This document shows, one piece after another, positions 51,690 to 60,391 of a stretch of DNA of 64,000 bases. The position numbers and the translations under genes are program-made. Every line of letters starts with the position of its first letter. Position 1 is the first letter of the stretch. The notes below the pieces were generated by a model. That model searched no databases. It saw nothing but the letters and a program-made list of their open reading frames with translations, and was not told the origin of the DNA. The stretch comes from Sphingomonas sp. Leaf22 (GTDB taxonomy: Bacteria > Pseudomonadota > Alphaproteobacteria > Sphingomonadales > Sphingomonadaceae), in NCBI RefSeq assembly GCF_001421715.1, contig NZ_LMKP01000003.1:1-64000 (forward strand). Direction: 5' to 3'.

Positions 51690-52753
51690 TCGACCAGCAC
51701 GTGGACGTGATGCCAGGCGGTGCACAGATAGCCGGCGAAGTTCCACATCGTGTCCGGCCGTTCGGGCTGTCCCTGTCCAGCCCCGTCAAAGGCGCGCACG
51801 ACAAGGTGCTGGCGCCCCTTGGCGAGCGTGGCGTCAAGGGTCCAGCGCCGCCAACCCCAGTGCGTCTCCGGATCATCGGCGAACGTCGCCTGTTGCCAGT
51901 CGCGACCACCGGTCACCGACACTTCGACCCGAGAGACGCGGCGATCATAGGCGATGGCATAGCCCTCGATCCGCACCTCCCCGGCCGGCAGGGCTTCGCC
52001 AGAGCCGGGCGCGCAGATCGCGGCGTTGAGCGGCATGGCATTGATGGTCAGACCCTGGCTCCAGTCGGCGGTGTCGCTCGTCACATCGGCAGGAAAGAGC
52101 TTGTAGTCGTGCGCCTGGATCGGTGCGTCGGATGGCGTGTCACGCACCTCGATCCGTGTCAGCCATTTGGCGCTCCGCACCCCGGCATAGCCCGGCACCA
52201 CCATGCGGAGCGGTGCGCCGTGTTCGGGCGTCAGCGGCTCGCCGTTCATCGCCCAGGCAATGAGGACGTCGGGTTGCCGCGCCTTGTCCATGGCGATCGA
52301 GACCCCGAACGATGCTTCCTCGCCTTCGACGTCCACCTCGTCCGCGCCGGTGAACGCCACAAACAGGTCGGACGCATCCGGCGCACCGACGGCATCCAGT
52401 ACGTCGGACAGTCGTACGCCGGTCCACTCCGCATTGCCGATCGCGCCCACGTCCCACGGGTCGCCGGACGTTTTTGCGACCTGCTGAAGATCCGTGCGCC
52501 GGTTGCCGGCGCACTGGAGAACTGCCGTCACCGTCCGCGTGGCCAACGCGCTCTTCAATTCCTCCACCGAGAAGGAGCGTCTTTCCATGCTCATCCCGCT
52601 GACCTCGATCCGGTGATCGGCAGGCAGATCAGGCACCGCACCATGGCTGCGCACGTAGAACAGCGCCTGCGGCGTCAGGAACCGCTCGATCAGCGCGCCG
52701 GGCGTCGGCTCGGCGTTGTAGGGCTCGGATTTGCGCTCGATCATATCAGTCAT
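51686..52753 (-). CDS. Cytoplasmic sulfite-oxidase-family molybdoenzyme
   Basis: This is a 355-residue protein. The molybdenum-ligating Cys81 lies in VLQCAGNRRTD, as in sulfite oxidase. WAMNGEPLTPEHGAPLRMVV and PGYAGVRSAKWLTRIEV match the substrate and pterin region. A C-terminal Mo-co dimerisation domain follows (RIEGYAIAYDRRVSRVEVSV, TGGRDWQQATF). There is no heme domain and no signal peptide, so it would be cytoplasmic unless exported with a partner. Substrate sulfite is inferred from family and context. It is divergent from the LysR gene; ATG at 52753 or 52744. Confidence 0.88.
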   Translation of the reverse strand: MTDMIERKSEPYNAEPTPGALIERFLTPQALFYVRSHGAVPDLPADHRIEVSGMSMERRSFSVEELKSALATRTVTAVLQCAGNRRTDLQQVAKTSGDPWDVGAIGNAEWTGVRLSDVLDAVGAPDASDLFVAFTGADEVDVEGEEASFGVSIAMDKARQPDVLIAWAMNGEPLTPEHGAPLRMVVPGYAGVRSAKWLTRIEVRDTPSDAPIQAHDYKLFPADVTSDTADWSQGLTINAMPLNAAICAPGSGEALPAGEVRIEGYAIAYDRRVSRVEVSVTGGRDWQQATFADDPETHWGWRRWTLDATLAKGRQHLVVRAFDGAGQGQPERPDTMWNFAGYLCTAWHHVHVLVE

Positions 52754-52870
52754 GGACGAACCAACGCCGCAAGCGCGCGGATCGCTTCAAGTCTTCAAGA
52801 CTATCGCAGACGAAGGATTACCGATCGTTCCGATATCCAGATTGAAATAAACAGATCAAACGGTTGGTCG

Positions 52871-52891
52871 TATCGATCAGTTTCCGCGATA
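52871..52891. promoter_or_regulatory. LysR-type T-N11-A box
   Basis: TATCG-N11-CGATA is a perfect five-base-arm dyad of the T-N11-A class. It ends eight bases before the LysR ATG and lies in the 146-bp gap between the divergent sulfite-oxidase-like gene and the regulator. It could serve autorepression of the regulator and activation of the divergent gene. Confidence 0.55.
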
Positions 52892-52899
52892 CAAGCTGC

Positions 52900-53772
52900 A
52901 TGACCCTGGAGCAGCTCAGAATCTTCGTCGGTGTCGCCGAGCGCGAACACGTCACCAAGGCAGCAGAGGTGCTGAACGTCACGCAGTCCGCTGCCTCCGG
53001 CGCGGTCGCGGCCCTCGAAGCGCGCTACGGGGTTCCTCTGTTTCACCGCGTCGGGCGTGGCATCCAGCTGACCGAAGCGGGCCGCGGCTTTCTGGAGGAA
53101 GCGCGCGCGGTGCTGGGGCGGGCAGCGCATGCCGAGACGATGCTGGCGGACTATGCCGGGCTTGCCCGTGGTTCGTTGCGGATCGTCGCCAGCCAGACGA
53201 TCGCAAGCTACTGGTTGCCCGCAAGGCTTGCCGCCTTCCACGAGCGCCACCCGCAGATCGCGGTCGAGCTGGCGATCGACAACACCGAAGGCGCGGCAGC
53301 GCAGGTCCTTAGCGGAGCGGCGGAACTCGGTTTCGTTGAAGGCGAAGTGGACGAACCAGCGCTGGCGCATTGGGAAGTCGGACGCGATCCGATGGTGCTG
53401 GTCGGACGCAGGGACGCCGAGCGTGTCGACGAGGACTGGCTTCGCGCTGCACGCTGGATCGTCCGCGAGCAGGGTTCGGGCACGCGCTCGACCTTCGAGG
53501 ACGTGCTGCGAACGCGCGGGTTTGATCCGGCCCAGCTGACGGTAGCGATGACGCTGCCGTCCAACGAGGCGGTGCGTACCGCGGTCGAGGCCGGTGCCGG
53601 CGTCGCTGTGTTGTCGCGATTGGTCGTCGCACGCGCGCTCAAGGCCGGCGATCTGGTCGAGCTGGCGCTTGAGTTACCCGATCGCGCCTTCCACGCGCTG
53701 CGCCACAAGGAACGCTATCGCACCCGCGCGGCCGACGCGCTGACGGACCTCATCAAGGAGCAGGTCGCATGA
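52900..53772 (+). CDS. LysR-family transcriptional regulator
   Basis: This is a 290-residue protein. The N-terminal HTH is MTLEQLRIFVGVAEREHVTK, then AAEVLNVTQSAASGAVAALE. The periplasmic-binding-like effector domain starts LARGSLRIVASQTIASYWLP. The sequence resembles the CysB/CbbR/YeiE-like branch that senses anions or small metabolites. It is divergent from the sulfite-oxidase-like gene. Its stop overlaps the start of the TDT exporter (ATGA), so it is expressed with the exporter and probably controls the cluster in response to sulfite. Confidence 0.88.
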   Translation: MTLEQLRIFVGVAEREHVTKAAEVLNVTQSAASGAVAALEARYGVPLFHRVGRGIQLTEAGRGFLEEARAVLGRAAHAETMLADYAGLARGSLRIVASQTIASYWLPARLAAFHERHPQIAVELAIDNTEGAAAQVLSGAAELGFVEGEVDEPALAHWEVGRDPMVLVGRRDAERVDEDWLRAARWIVREQGSGTRSTFEDVLRTRGFDPAQLTVAMTLPSNEAVRTAVEAGAGVAVLSRLVVARALKAGDLVELALELPDRAFHALRHKERYRTRAADALTDLIKEQVA

Positions 53773-54920
53773 CTGCCGACGCACCTTCGGCCCTGACCGG
53801 CCTCAAGCCGCTAAGCAGGCTCGATCACCCGCGCGAGATGATCCGCCAGTTCACACCCAACTGGTTTGCCGCGACCATGGGCACCGGCATCCTCGCTCTC
53901 GCGCTGCCGCAGGTGCCCGGCATCGGCCCCGCGCTCAAACCGATTGGCGAGGTGTTGTGGTTCTTCAACATCGCGCTCTTCATCCTGTTCGCCGGTCTCT
54001 ATGGCGCGCGCTGGGCGATGTTCGGGCATGAGGCACGGCGCATCTTCGGCCACAACACCGTGTCGATGTTCATCGGGACCATCCCGATGGGCCTGGCGAC
54101 GATCATCAACGGATGTCTCGCCTTCGGGATCGCGCGATTCGGTAACGGCATCGTGCCGGTCGCACACGTCCTGTGGTGGATCGACGTCGCCATGTCGCTC
54201 GCCTGCGGCGTGTTGATCCCCTACCTGATGTTTACCCGCCACGAGCACAGCCTGGACGGCATGACCGCGGTATGGCTGCTGCCGGTCGTCGCAGCGGAAG
54301 TGGCGGGTGCCAGCGGCGGGCTGCTCGCTCCGCATCTGACCGATCCCCACGCGCAGATCGTGACGCTCGCGACCTCGTATGTGCTGTGGGCCTATTCGGT
54401 GCCGGTCGCGTTTGGCATCCTCGCTATTCTGATCCTGCGCATGGCGCTCCACAAGCTCCCGCACGAGAGCATGGCGGCATCCTCCTGGCTCGCGCTGGGG
54501 CCGATCGGCACCGGGGCGCTGGGTATGCTGGTGCTTGGTGCGGATGCGCCGGCGATCCTCGCGGCGCACGGGCTGGTCGGTGTCGGTACCGTCGCGCAAG
54601 GGATCGGCGTCGTCGCCGGGCTCTGCCTGTGGGGTTTCGGCCTGTGGTGGCTGGCGCTCGCGACGCTCATCACCATCCGCTACTGGCGCGCCGGCGTGCC
54701 GTTCAACCTGGGCTGGTGGGGCTATACCTTCCCGCTCGGCGTCTACACCGTCGCCACTTTCCGGCTCGGCACGACGCTGAACCTCGGTTTCTTCGGTATC
54801 GTCGGCACGGTGCTGACGATCGCGCTCGCGGCGATGTGGCTGCTGGTCGGTGCCAAGACGCTCGCCGGAGCATGGCGCGGCAACCTGTTCGTCTCGCCCT
54901 GCATCGCTACCCCGAACTGA
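53769..54920 (+). CDS. TDT-family transporter, probable sulfite exporter
   Basis: The 383-residue membrane protein has about ten helices. QFTPNWFAATMGTGILALAL is the TDT/SLAC1/TehA signature at the first helix, and FNLGWWGYTFPLGVYTVATF stands in the ninth. Family members export tellurite, malate or sulfite (Ssu1). The position between a LysR regulator and two sulfite-oxidising enzymes argues for sulfite. The ATG overlaps the LysR stop. It ends 89 bp before SorA. Substrate is inference. Confidence 0.85.
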   Translation: MTADAPSALTGLKPLSRLDHPREMIRQFTPNWFAATMGTGILALALPQVPGIGPALKPIGEVLWFFNIALFILFAGLYGARWAMFGHEARRIFGHNTVSMFIGTIPMGLATIINGCLAFGIARFGNGIVPVAHVLWWIDVAMSLACGVLIPYLMFTRHEHSLDGMTAVWLLPVVAAEVAGASGGLLAPHLTDPHAQIVTLATSYVLWAYSVPVAFGILAILILRMALHKLPHESMAASSWLALGPIGTGALGMLVLGADAPAILAAHGLVGVGTVAQGIGVVAGLCLWGFGLWWLALATLITIRYWRAGVPFNLGWWGYTFPLGVYTVATFRLGTTLNLGFFGIVGTVLTIALAAMWLLVGAKTLAGAWRGNLFVSPCIATPN

Positions 54921-55009
54921 TCCACCCTGATGATCGGATCAGTCGGTCCGATCACTTGCAGAACGCCCCTTCGATCCGCCAGCGTGGCTGGCCACAGGAG
55001 AGCCTTTTC

Positions 55010-56245
55010 ATGGACAATTTTGACGCCGCGCTGGCGATTGAAACCAGCCGTCGCCGCTTTCTCAGGCGTACGGCGCTCGGCACCGCCGGCCTTGCCGCAG
55101 CACCTGCGCTGGCGCAGCAGCTCGTCGACCTGAAGCTGCCTGGCGGCAATGCCGAGCGGCCGATGACCAGCGCCTTTCCTGGCAAGGGCAGCATGATCCT
55201 CCAACGCATCCATCCTCCGCTGTTGGAGACGCCGATGGACGTGTTCGACAAGTCGGTGTTCACGCCCAACGACCAGTTCTTCGTCCGCTGGCACTGGGCC
55301 GACATCCCGACCTCGATCGACGTCGAGAGCTTTCGCCTCAAGGTCTTCGGCCACGTCAACAGACCGCTGTCGATCAGCCTCGCCCAACTGCTGCGCCTGC
55401 CGCGGGTCGAGATGGCCGCCGTCAACCAGTGTTCGGGCAACAGCCGTGGGCTGTTCCAGCCGCGTGTCGCCGGCGCGCAATGGGGCAACGGCGCGATGGG
55501 CAATGCCAAATGGCTCGGCGTGCGCCTGCGCGACGTGCTTGATCTCGCCGGGGTCAAGGCAGGCGCGGTACAGGTGCGCTTCGGCGCTCTCGATCAGCCG
55601 GTCGTCGCTGGCGCCCCCGACTTCGAGAAGGCGCTTGGGCTCGACCATGCCCGCGACGGCGAGGTGATGATCGCCTTCGGCATGAACGGCGAGCAGCTGC
55701 CGCTCCTCAACGGCTTTCCCTGCCGGTTGATCGTGCCGGGCTGGTACTCGACCTATTGGGTCAAGATGCTGAACGGGATCGAGGTGCTGCCCGGCCCTGA
55801 CGACCAATATTGGATGGCCAAGGCTTACAAGATTCCGGCGACGCCGGGCGCCAACGTGATGCCGGGACAGAAAGACTTCCCGACCGTCCCGATTAACCGC
55901 ATGATCCCGCGTAGCTGGATGACCAGCCTGCCGGATGGCCAGGCGATCGCCTATGAAGCGTCCATCCCGGTTGGCGGGATCGCGATGGGCGGCGACTGCG
56001 GCGTCGCCAAGGTCGATGTCTCATCCGACGGTGGCCGCACTTGGTACAGGACGACGCTCGGAGCGGACGAAGGCAAGTATAGCTTCCGGCGCTGGGATGG
56101 TCGCGTGCCGCTTAGGCGCGGTCCCAACCCCATCATGGTGCGCTGCTGGAACGCCAACGGTGTCGCTCAGCCGATGAAGCCGATCTGGAACCCCGGCGGG
56201 TTCATGCGCGGCAACATCGAAACCACCACCATCATTGCGGCCTGA
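55010..56245 (+). CDS. sorA: Sulfite dehydrogenase molybdoenzyme subunit (SorA-like)
   Basis: The 411-residue protein has a Tat signal (SRRRFLRRTALGTAGLAAAP). Cys141 in VNQCSGNSRGLF is the Mo ligand. DQFFVRWHWADIP, GWYSTYWVKMLNGIEVLPGP and the C-terminal domain VAKVDVSSDGGRTWYRTTLG are typical of SorA. It oxidises sulfite to sulfate in the periplasm and passes electrons to the heme of SorB, encoded 14 bp downstream. The ATG at 55010 follows ACAGGAGAGC; the long frame that starts inside the TDT gene is antisense-like noise. The gene symbol rests on the SorA-SorB pairing. Confidence 0.88.
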   Translation: MDNFDAALAIETSRRRFLRRTALGTAGLAAAPALAQQLVDLKLPGGNAERPMTSAFPGKGSMILQRIHPPLLETPMDVFDKSVFTPNDQFFVRWHWADIPTSIDVESFRLKVFGHVNRPLSISLAQLLRLPRVEMAAVNQCSGNSRGLFQPRVAGAQWGNGAMGNAKWLGVRLRDVLDLAGVKAGAVQVRFGALDQPVVAGAPDFEKALGLDHARDGEVMIAFGMNGEQLPLLNGFPCRLIVPGWYSTYWVKMLNGIEVLPGPDDQYWMAKAYKIPATPGANVMPGQKDFPTVPINRMIPRSWMTSLPDGQAIAYEASIPVGGIAMGGDCGVAKVDVSSDGGRTWYRTTLGADEGKYSFRRWDGRVPLRRGPNPIMVRCWNANGVAQPMKPIWNPGGFMRGNIETTTIIAA

Positions 56246-56259
56246 GGAGCGAGCAATCC

Positions 56260-56742
56260 ATGAAGACCCCGTCTCCCGGCGTAATGGCCGCTGGCTTGAT
56301 TGGCCTGACCGGTATCATCCTCGTCTCGATAGGGGCGCCGAGCAGCCGCAAGGCGTCTGCCCCGATCTCCGAGACGTCCGAACCGGCGCCCCCCGTCAGC
56401 GTGTCGGCCCGCGGCTTCTCGCTTGCCTCGACCAGCGTCGACCTGCCGGTCGACGACGCGACCTATCCCGATGGTCCGCACGCCGACGTTATCAACGCCA
56501 ACTGCACCTCGTGCCACTCGGCCAGTATGGCGCTGACCCAGCCTGCGCTATCGGCGGATCAGTGGAAGGCGACCGTCACCAAGATGCGCGAGGTGTACAA
56601 GGCGCCGGTGGCCGAGAAGGATGTCGACGCAATCGTCGCCTATCTCACCGCCATGCCGCATCAGAAGGCGGCACCCGCAACCGGCAAGGCGCAGGAGCCC
56701 GACCCCAAGGTCGCTCCCGATGTCTCAGGTGGCACCGGCTAA
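56260..56742 (+). CDS. sorB: Cytochrome c subunit of sulfite dehydrogenase (SorB-like)
   Basis: The 160-residue protein has an N-terminal signal or anchor (AAGLIGLTGIILVSIGA), a disordered Pro/Ser segment, and a single class I cytochrome c domain with CTSCHS (heme Cys82, Cys85, His86). The domain ends KDVDAIVAYLTAMP, the usual cyt c C-terminal helix; the axial Met would be in REVYKAP or nearby, but only a Met at the TKMREVY position is seen. It accepts electrons from SorA. SD GAGGAG stands before the ATG. Last gene of the cluster, just left of the recombinase element. Confidence 0.87.
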   Translation: MKTPSPGVMAAGLIGLTGIILVSIGAPSSRKASAPISETSEPAPPVSVSARGFSLASTSVDLPVDDATYPDGPHADVINANCTSCHSASMALTQPALSADQWKATVTKMREVYKAPVAEKDVDAIVAYLTAMPHQKAAPATGKAQEPDPKVAPDVSGGTG

Positions 56743-56783
56743 CCGAGCCATGATCCCAAAATACCATCTCAATCGGGAAAGTC

Positions 56784-56925
56784 GTCATAACCGGTCGGTT
56801 GTGACGCTGTGGAACCTACCACGGCCTCTCAAGGGTTTGCGTGTGTCAGAACCGTGGTTCAGAATGTCCGCTCCGGAGATCGGCAACGTGCCTCGGCTAC
56901 GACCGACTTTGGGTCGGCAGCGGTC
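56784..56925 (+). repeat. Left inverted repeat of the recombinase element
   Basis: Matches the reverse complement of 57674-57817 in a series of blocks with mismatches and small gaps. The best is GGGTTTGCGTGTGTCAGAAC, which is exact. The two arms differ enough to have been separate for some time or to be functionally distinct. Confidence 0.75.
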
Positions 56926-56971
56926 TGGCATGGAAGCGACCCACCGCTCGTTGAGATGGGCCGCCCCAGGG

Positions 56972-57604
56972 TCAGATTTCGGTCCGTTCAGCCAGGACGA
57001 GGGCATCTTCGATGTCCACGCCGAGGTACCTGACAGTGTTCTCGATCTTCGTGTGGCCCAGCAGGATCTGGATCGCCCGAAGGTTCCCGGTGGCCTTGTA
57101 GATCATTGATGCTTTTGTGCGGCGAAGCGAGTGCGTCCCGTACTCGGCCCGGCGAAGTCCGACCGCATCGACCCACTCGTCTACGAGCCGGGCATACTGC
57201 CTCGTGCTGAGATGCCCCGCATGATCGACGCGGCTCGGAAAAGCGTAGTCGTGGACAGTGCCGCCGCGGCGTTCGAGCCACGCGAGGAGGCTTGCCCTGA
57301 CATCGGCCGTAAGCTCGAACTGGACAGGGCGTCCGGTCTTCTGCTGCACGACGATCGCTCGAGTTCTGATATCAGGCCCGGAGACGAGGTCGCCGATCCT
57401 GATCTTCACGAGATCGCAGCCTCGCAACTTGCTGTCGATCGCTAGGTCGAAAAGCGCTCTGTCGCGGAGGCGGCCTTCCCGATCCAGGAAGAAGCGAACC
57501 GCCCAGATTTGCTTCTGCGTCAGCGGTCGCTTCGTGCCGACCGTCTTGCCCGCATTCCACACAGGGCGGCGGTGCGTGGCAGGATCATATTGTGCATGTC
57601 CCAT
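56972..57604 (-). CDS. Short tyrosine recombinase, catalytic domain only
   Basis: This is a 210-residue protein. Active-site residues are Arg in DSKLRGCDLVKIRIGDL, His-x-x-Arg in GTHSLRRTKASMIY, His in LLGHTKIENT and the Tyr in TVRYLGVDIED. The lysine strand AIVVQQKTGRPVQFEL is present. Only about 40 residues precede the catalytic domain, so a full core-binding (SAM-like) domain is missing, unlike XerC/D (about 300 residues). GGAGACG precedes the ATG. It lies alone between long inverted repeats and is the only candidate to move that element. Confidence 0.85.
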   Translation of the reverse strand: MGHAQYDPATHRRPVWNAGKTVGTKRPLTQKQIWAVRFFLDREGRLRDRALFDLAIDSKLRGCDLVKIRIGDLVSGPDIRTRAIVVQQKTGRPVQFELTADVRASLLAWLERRGGTVHDYAFPSRVDHAGHLSTRQYARLVDEWVDAVGLRRAEYGTHSLRRTKASMIYKATGNLRAIQILLGHTKIENTVRYLGVDIEDALVLAERTEI

Positions 57605-57673
57605 TGTTCGTCTCCACGGCCGTGATTGGCCGTGGAATCAACGTGGTCACCCGATGGGATTGCGGGCGGCCCT

Positions 57674-57817
57674 GTCAGCAACCGACCCAAAGGCAGACGT
57701 AGCCGCGGCATGTTGCCGGTTTTGGAAACTGACATTCTGAACCGGGGTTCTGACACACGCAAACCCTCGGAATACCGTGGTCGAGTCTGCAGCGTCAAAA
57801 CCGACCGGTTTTGACAC
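57674..57817 (-). repeat. Right inverted repeat of the recombinase element
   Basis: Partner of 56784-56925. Its outer 22 bases (57794-57815) are themselves a palindrome, GTCAAAACC-GACC-GGTTTTGAC, suggesting a recombination or binding site. The stop of the TonB receptor gene is only 13 bases further right. Confidence 0.75.
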
Positions 57818-57829
57818 CGGTAGCTCGGG

Positions 57830-59836
57830 TCAGTTCCGGCCAAAGCGGAGCCGGACGCCGCCGTTCAACACGAATCCCTCGGTCGGAGCCCACACGTCCA
57901 CGGTCCAGCGCCCATCCGACCCCCGGGTCGGACGTAGGATCGGGTCGTATTTGGTCTGTCGGACGCCAAGGATGTTTTCGGCATTGAGGAACAGGCTGGC
58001 GCGGCCAAGGATGATCTCGCCCAACACGCCTAGCTCCACATAGGGACGGCTGCGGTCGCGGTAGGGATTGTCCTCCAACCGCTGCCGTCCGGTATAGTAA
58101 GCCTCGAAGCCGAGTCGGCCCTTGCCCTCCGCTTCCCATATCGCGGTCACGCCCGCGGTGTCGCGCGGGGTGCGCTCAATCCGCTGCCGTCCTCCCACCG
58201 AGCTTGGCTCGGTCGCGTCGATGTGGACGTAGCTGCCGGTGATGCTGAACGCATCCCAGCGCTGCCGCACCAGCAGCTCGACGCCGCTAGTGCGCGTGAT
58301 GCCGTTCACGGAGACGAGCCGGACGCTTGCCGGCCCGGTCGAGTCAAGCCGCAAGGCGTTGTCGACACGCGACGCGAACAGCGAAGCGTTCACCTCGGTC
58401 CGGCCGCGCACATAGCCTATGTCGAGCGAGGCGGTGTCCGCCACCTCGGCCTTCAAACCTGCCAGCGGCTCCAGCCGCGACAGCCCGGCGTCCTCGATCT
58501 CGTCCACGAACGGCGTAGGCGCGAAGAAGCCGCGCCCGACTGACGCGCGCACCGTCCAACGGTCGGGCCGCCAGAGCAGCGACACGCGCGGGGAAAGCCG
58601 GGTGCCGTAATCGCTGTGGAAGTCGGCCCGTGCGCTGCCGGCAATCGTCACGTCGGGGCGAAGGTCATGCTCCACCTGCCCGAACACACCGGGCGCGGTG
58701 TAGGTGTAGTCGAACGCGGCAAACGTCTCGTTGCGGTAATCATCGACCTGGAAGGCGACGCCCGCCACCCAGCTCGTCGCCCCTGCCCGATCGCCAATCG
58801 ACGCTTCGCCGAACGCGGTGCGGTGCCGGTCGTCCTCCACCACATCGCCGAACCTGTGCCGGTGATCCTGCGTCACGCCGGACGCGCGCACCCGCAAGAT
58901 GCCAAGGCCGTCGATCGGCTTCTCGGCGACAAGCCCGGCGTCCAGTCTCGTGCTGTCCTGGTCCTGCTGGAACGGTCGCCCGTCCGGCACGGTGCGCCCG
59001 GGTAGGGTGCCGCCGTCGCGGTTCTCCCTCATCGCGCCGATCGTGAGCAGCGCACTCGTGCCGTCCGCCCCTTTGAAAAACAGGCGCGGGCGCACCGTGA
59101 ACCGCTCGAAGCCGGGCATGTCCGCCCAACCGTCGCCGTCCAAGTCTTGGGCGCGCTGGCGATGCGCACCGCCGGTGATCGACGCCCCGAACCCGCCTCC
59201 CAGCGGCGTTGACGCGTAGCCGGTCGCGTCTTGGCCGTTGCGGGTGGTGGCGTTCAACAGCGCCTCGGCCACCGGCTCATCACTCGGGCGACGCGAGACG
59301 AGATTGATGACGCCGCCTAGCGCGGACGGGCCGTAAAGGGCTGACGCCGCGCCCTTAATGACCTCCACCTGACCCAAGTCGGTCGGCGGTATCTGCAACA
59401 GGCCGATGCCGGCGGCCTGGCCGCCGTAGAGCGGAAGCCCGTCCGATAGGATTTGCGTGTAGCGACCCTCCAGCCCCCGTACCCGGACATTCGCCGCGCC
59501 AAGCCCGGGAGAAGTGACCTGCACCCTCAAGCCGCCGGTTTCAGCGACGATCATGCTGATGTTACCGGGGACCATGAGGTTCTTCTCCTCGATCTCCTCC
59601 CGGTCGATCACCTCCACCCGGATCGCCTCGTCCTGCACGCGGCGGCCGGAACGAGTCCCCTGAACAATAATCTCCTCGCCTTCCTCCTCCTCGGGCGCTT
59701 CGGCCTCGATCTGAGCCAGCTGCGTCTCCTGGGCGCGCGTCGGGCTCGCGATGCCGATCGCCAGCACCGCTGCGGCGCTGGCAAGGAACAGGTGAGTTGA
59801 AGCCGGTCGGCTTGGCGCGTTGTTCTTGAAGGTCAT
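57830..59836 (-). CDS. TonB-dependent outer-membrane receptor, metal-regulated
   Basis: The 668-residue protein has a signal peptide ending TRAQE, an acidic stretch EEEEGEEIIVQG (TonB box region near EEIIVQG), and a plug domain (MVPGNISMIVAETGGLRVQV; GLGAANVRVRGLEGRYTQIL; SALYGPSALGGVINLVSRRP). A 22-strand barrel ends in NGGVRLRFGRN. The promoter on the opposite side is MerR-type with a 20-bp spacer reading into this gene, so a metal ion induces it. It likely imports a metal complex, or acts with the adjacent CDF transporter in metal handling. Ligand unknown. Confidence 0.88.
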   Translation of the reverse strand: MTFKNNAPSRPASTHLFLASAAAVLAIGIASPTRAQETQLAQIEAEAPEEEEGEEIIVQGTRSGRRVQDEAIRVEVIDREEIEEKNLMVPGNISMIVAETGGLRVQVTSPGLGAANVRVRGLEGRYTQILSDGLPLYGGQAAGIGLLQIPPTDLGQVEVIKGAASALYGPSALGGVINLVSRRPSDEPVAEALLNATTRNGQDATGYASTPLGGGFGASITGGAHRQRAQDLDGDGWADMPGFERFTVRPRLFFKGADGTSALLTIGAMRENRDGGTLPGRTVPDGRPFQQDQDSTRLDAGLVAEKPIDGLGILRVRASGVTQDHRHRFGDVVEDDRHRTAFGEASIGDRAGATSWVAGVAFQVDDYRNETFAAFDYTYTAPGVFGQVEHDLRPDVTIAGSARADFHSDYGTRLSPRVSLLWRPDRWTVRASVGRGFFAPTPFVDEIEDAGLSRLEPLAGLKAEVADTASLDIGYVRGRTEVNASLFASRVDNALRLDSTGPASVRLVSVNGITRTSGVELLVRQRWDAFSITGSYVHIDATEPSSVGGRQRIERTPRDTAGVTAIWEAEGKGRLGFEAYYTGRQRLEDNPYRDRSRPYVELGVLGEIILGRASLFLNAENILGVRQTKYDPILRPTRGSDGRWTVDVWAPTEGFVLNGGVRLRFGRN

Positions 59837-59921
59837 GCAGGTTCGTCGTTGCTCACTCTGGCGGGCTCATTGTTCGCTGCGGATGCCGCGACCATCGGCT
59901 CGACCGAATCGGGATAACGAC

Positions 59922-59953
59922 CTATATGCAGCCTGTAGCCGCTACAGGGTCAA
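59922..59953 (-). promoter_or_regulatory. MerR-type promoter and operator for the TonB receptor gene
   Basis: On the minus strand TTGACC (59953-59948), 20 bp, then ATATAG (59927-59922). The spacer holds the dyad CCTGTAGC-C-GCTACAGG (59932-59948), centred between the hexamers as in metal-responsive MerR promoters, which have over-long 19-20 bp spacers. The MerR gene starts at 59957 on the other strand, so the operator also covers its own start. Confidence 0.7.
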
Positions 59954-59956
59954 GGC

Positions 59957-60391
59957 ATGGAACAGGCGCTCACTATCGGAAAGCTCGCCAAGGCGGCCGA
60001 CACCAAGGTCGAAACCGTGCGCTGGTATGAGAAGGAAGGACTCATCGACGCGCCCGCGCGGACGGAGGGCAACTATCGCTCCTACACGCCGCGCGACCTT
60101 TCCCGGCTCACCTTCATCCGGCGCGCGCGAGACCTAGGGTTCTCGCTCGACCAAGTGCGCGCCCTACTCGACTTGGCGAGCGATCCCGGCCGCGACTGCG
60201 GTTCGATAGACGAACTCGCCACCGGGCACCTGGCCGCGATCGACCGCAAGATCGCAGACCTGTCCGCGTTGCGGCGCGAGTTGGCGGCGCTTCTGACCTC
60301 GTGCCGGGGCGGCACCATGTCCGAGTGCAGCATCCTTGAAGCGTTCAGCCCGGCATCAATCCGATCCGCGCCCGCCGGAGCGGTGACGTGA
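59957..60391 (+). CDS. MerR-family divalent-metal regulator (CadR/PbrR/ZntR-like)
   Basis: The 144-residue protein has a winged HTH (LTIGKLAKAADTKVETVRWY, then EKEGLIDAPARTEGNYRSYT), a dimerisation helix and the metal loop. Cys81 (GRDCGSID), Cys116 and Cys124 (TSCRGGTMSECSILEAF) form the three-Cys set of regulators for divalent ions such as cadmium, zinc or lead; copper-type CueR lacks the first Cys. It faces away from the TonB receptor gene across a MerR-type operator and overlaps the CDF gene by four bases (GTGA), so it is cotranscribed with the transporter. Confidence 0.9.
   Translation: MEQALTIGKLAKAADTKVETVRWYEKEGLIDAPARTEGNYRSYTPRDLSRLTFIRRARDLGFSLDQVRALLDLASDPGRDCGSIDELATGHLAAIDRKIADLSALRRELAALLTSCRGGTMSECSILEAFSPASIRSAPAGAVT

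Larger units (their letters stand above)
56784..57817 (-). mobile_element. Tyrosine-recombinase element with long inverted repeats, about 1.03 kb
   Basis: One integrase gene (57604-56972) is enclosed by imperfect inverted repeats of about 140 bp (left 56784-56925, right 57674-57817). Shared blocks, read inward on each side, are AACCGGTCGGTT, GTGACGCTG or TTGACGCTG, ACCACGG, GGGTTTGCGTGTGTCAGAAC, GGTTCAGAATGTC, CGGCAAC, CGGCTACG and TTTGGGTCGG. The right outer end is GTGTCAAAACCGGTCG read inward, identical in the first 12 bases to both ends of the 200-bp element at 60999. No other gene is inside. This is not a layout I can match to a named IS family. Confidence 0.75.

Noticed and set aside
54173-55009. 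N-terminal 279 residues of the 690-residue ORF ending at 56245
   Set aside because: They overlap the TDT transporter in another frame; the Tat signal at the 55010 start marks the real SorA N-terminus.
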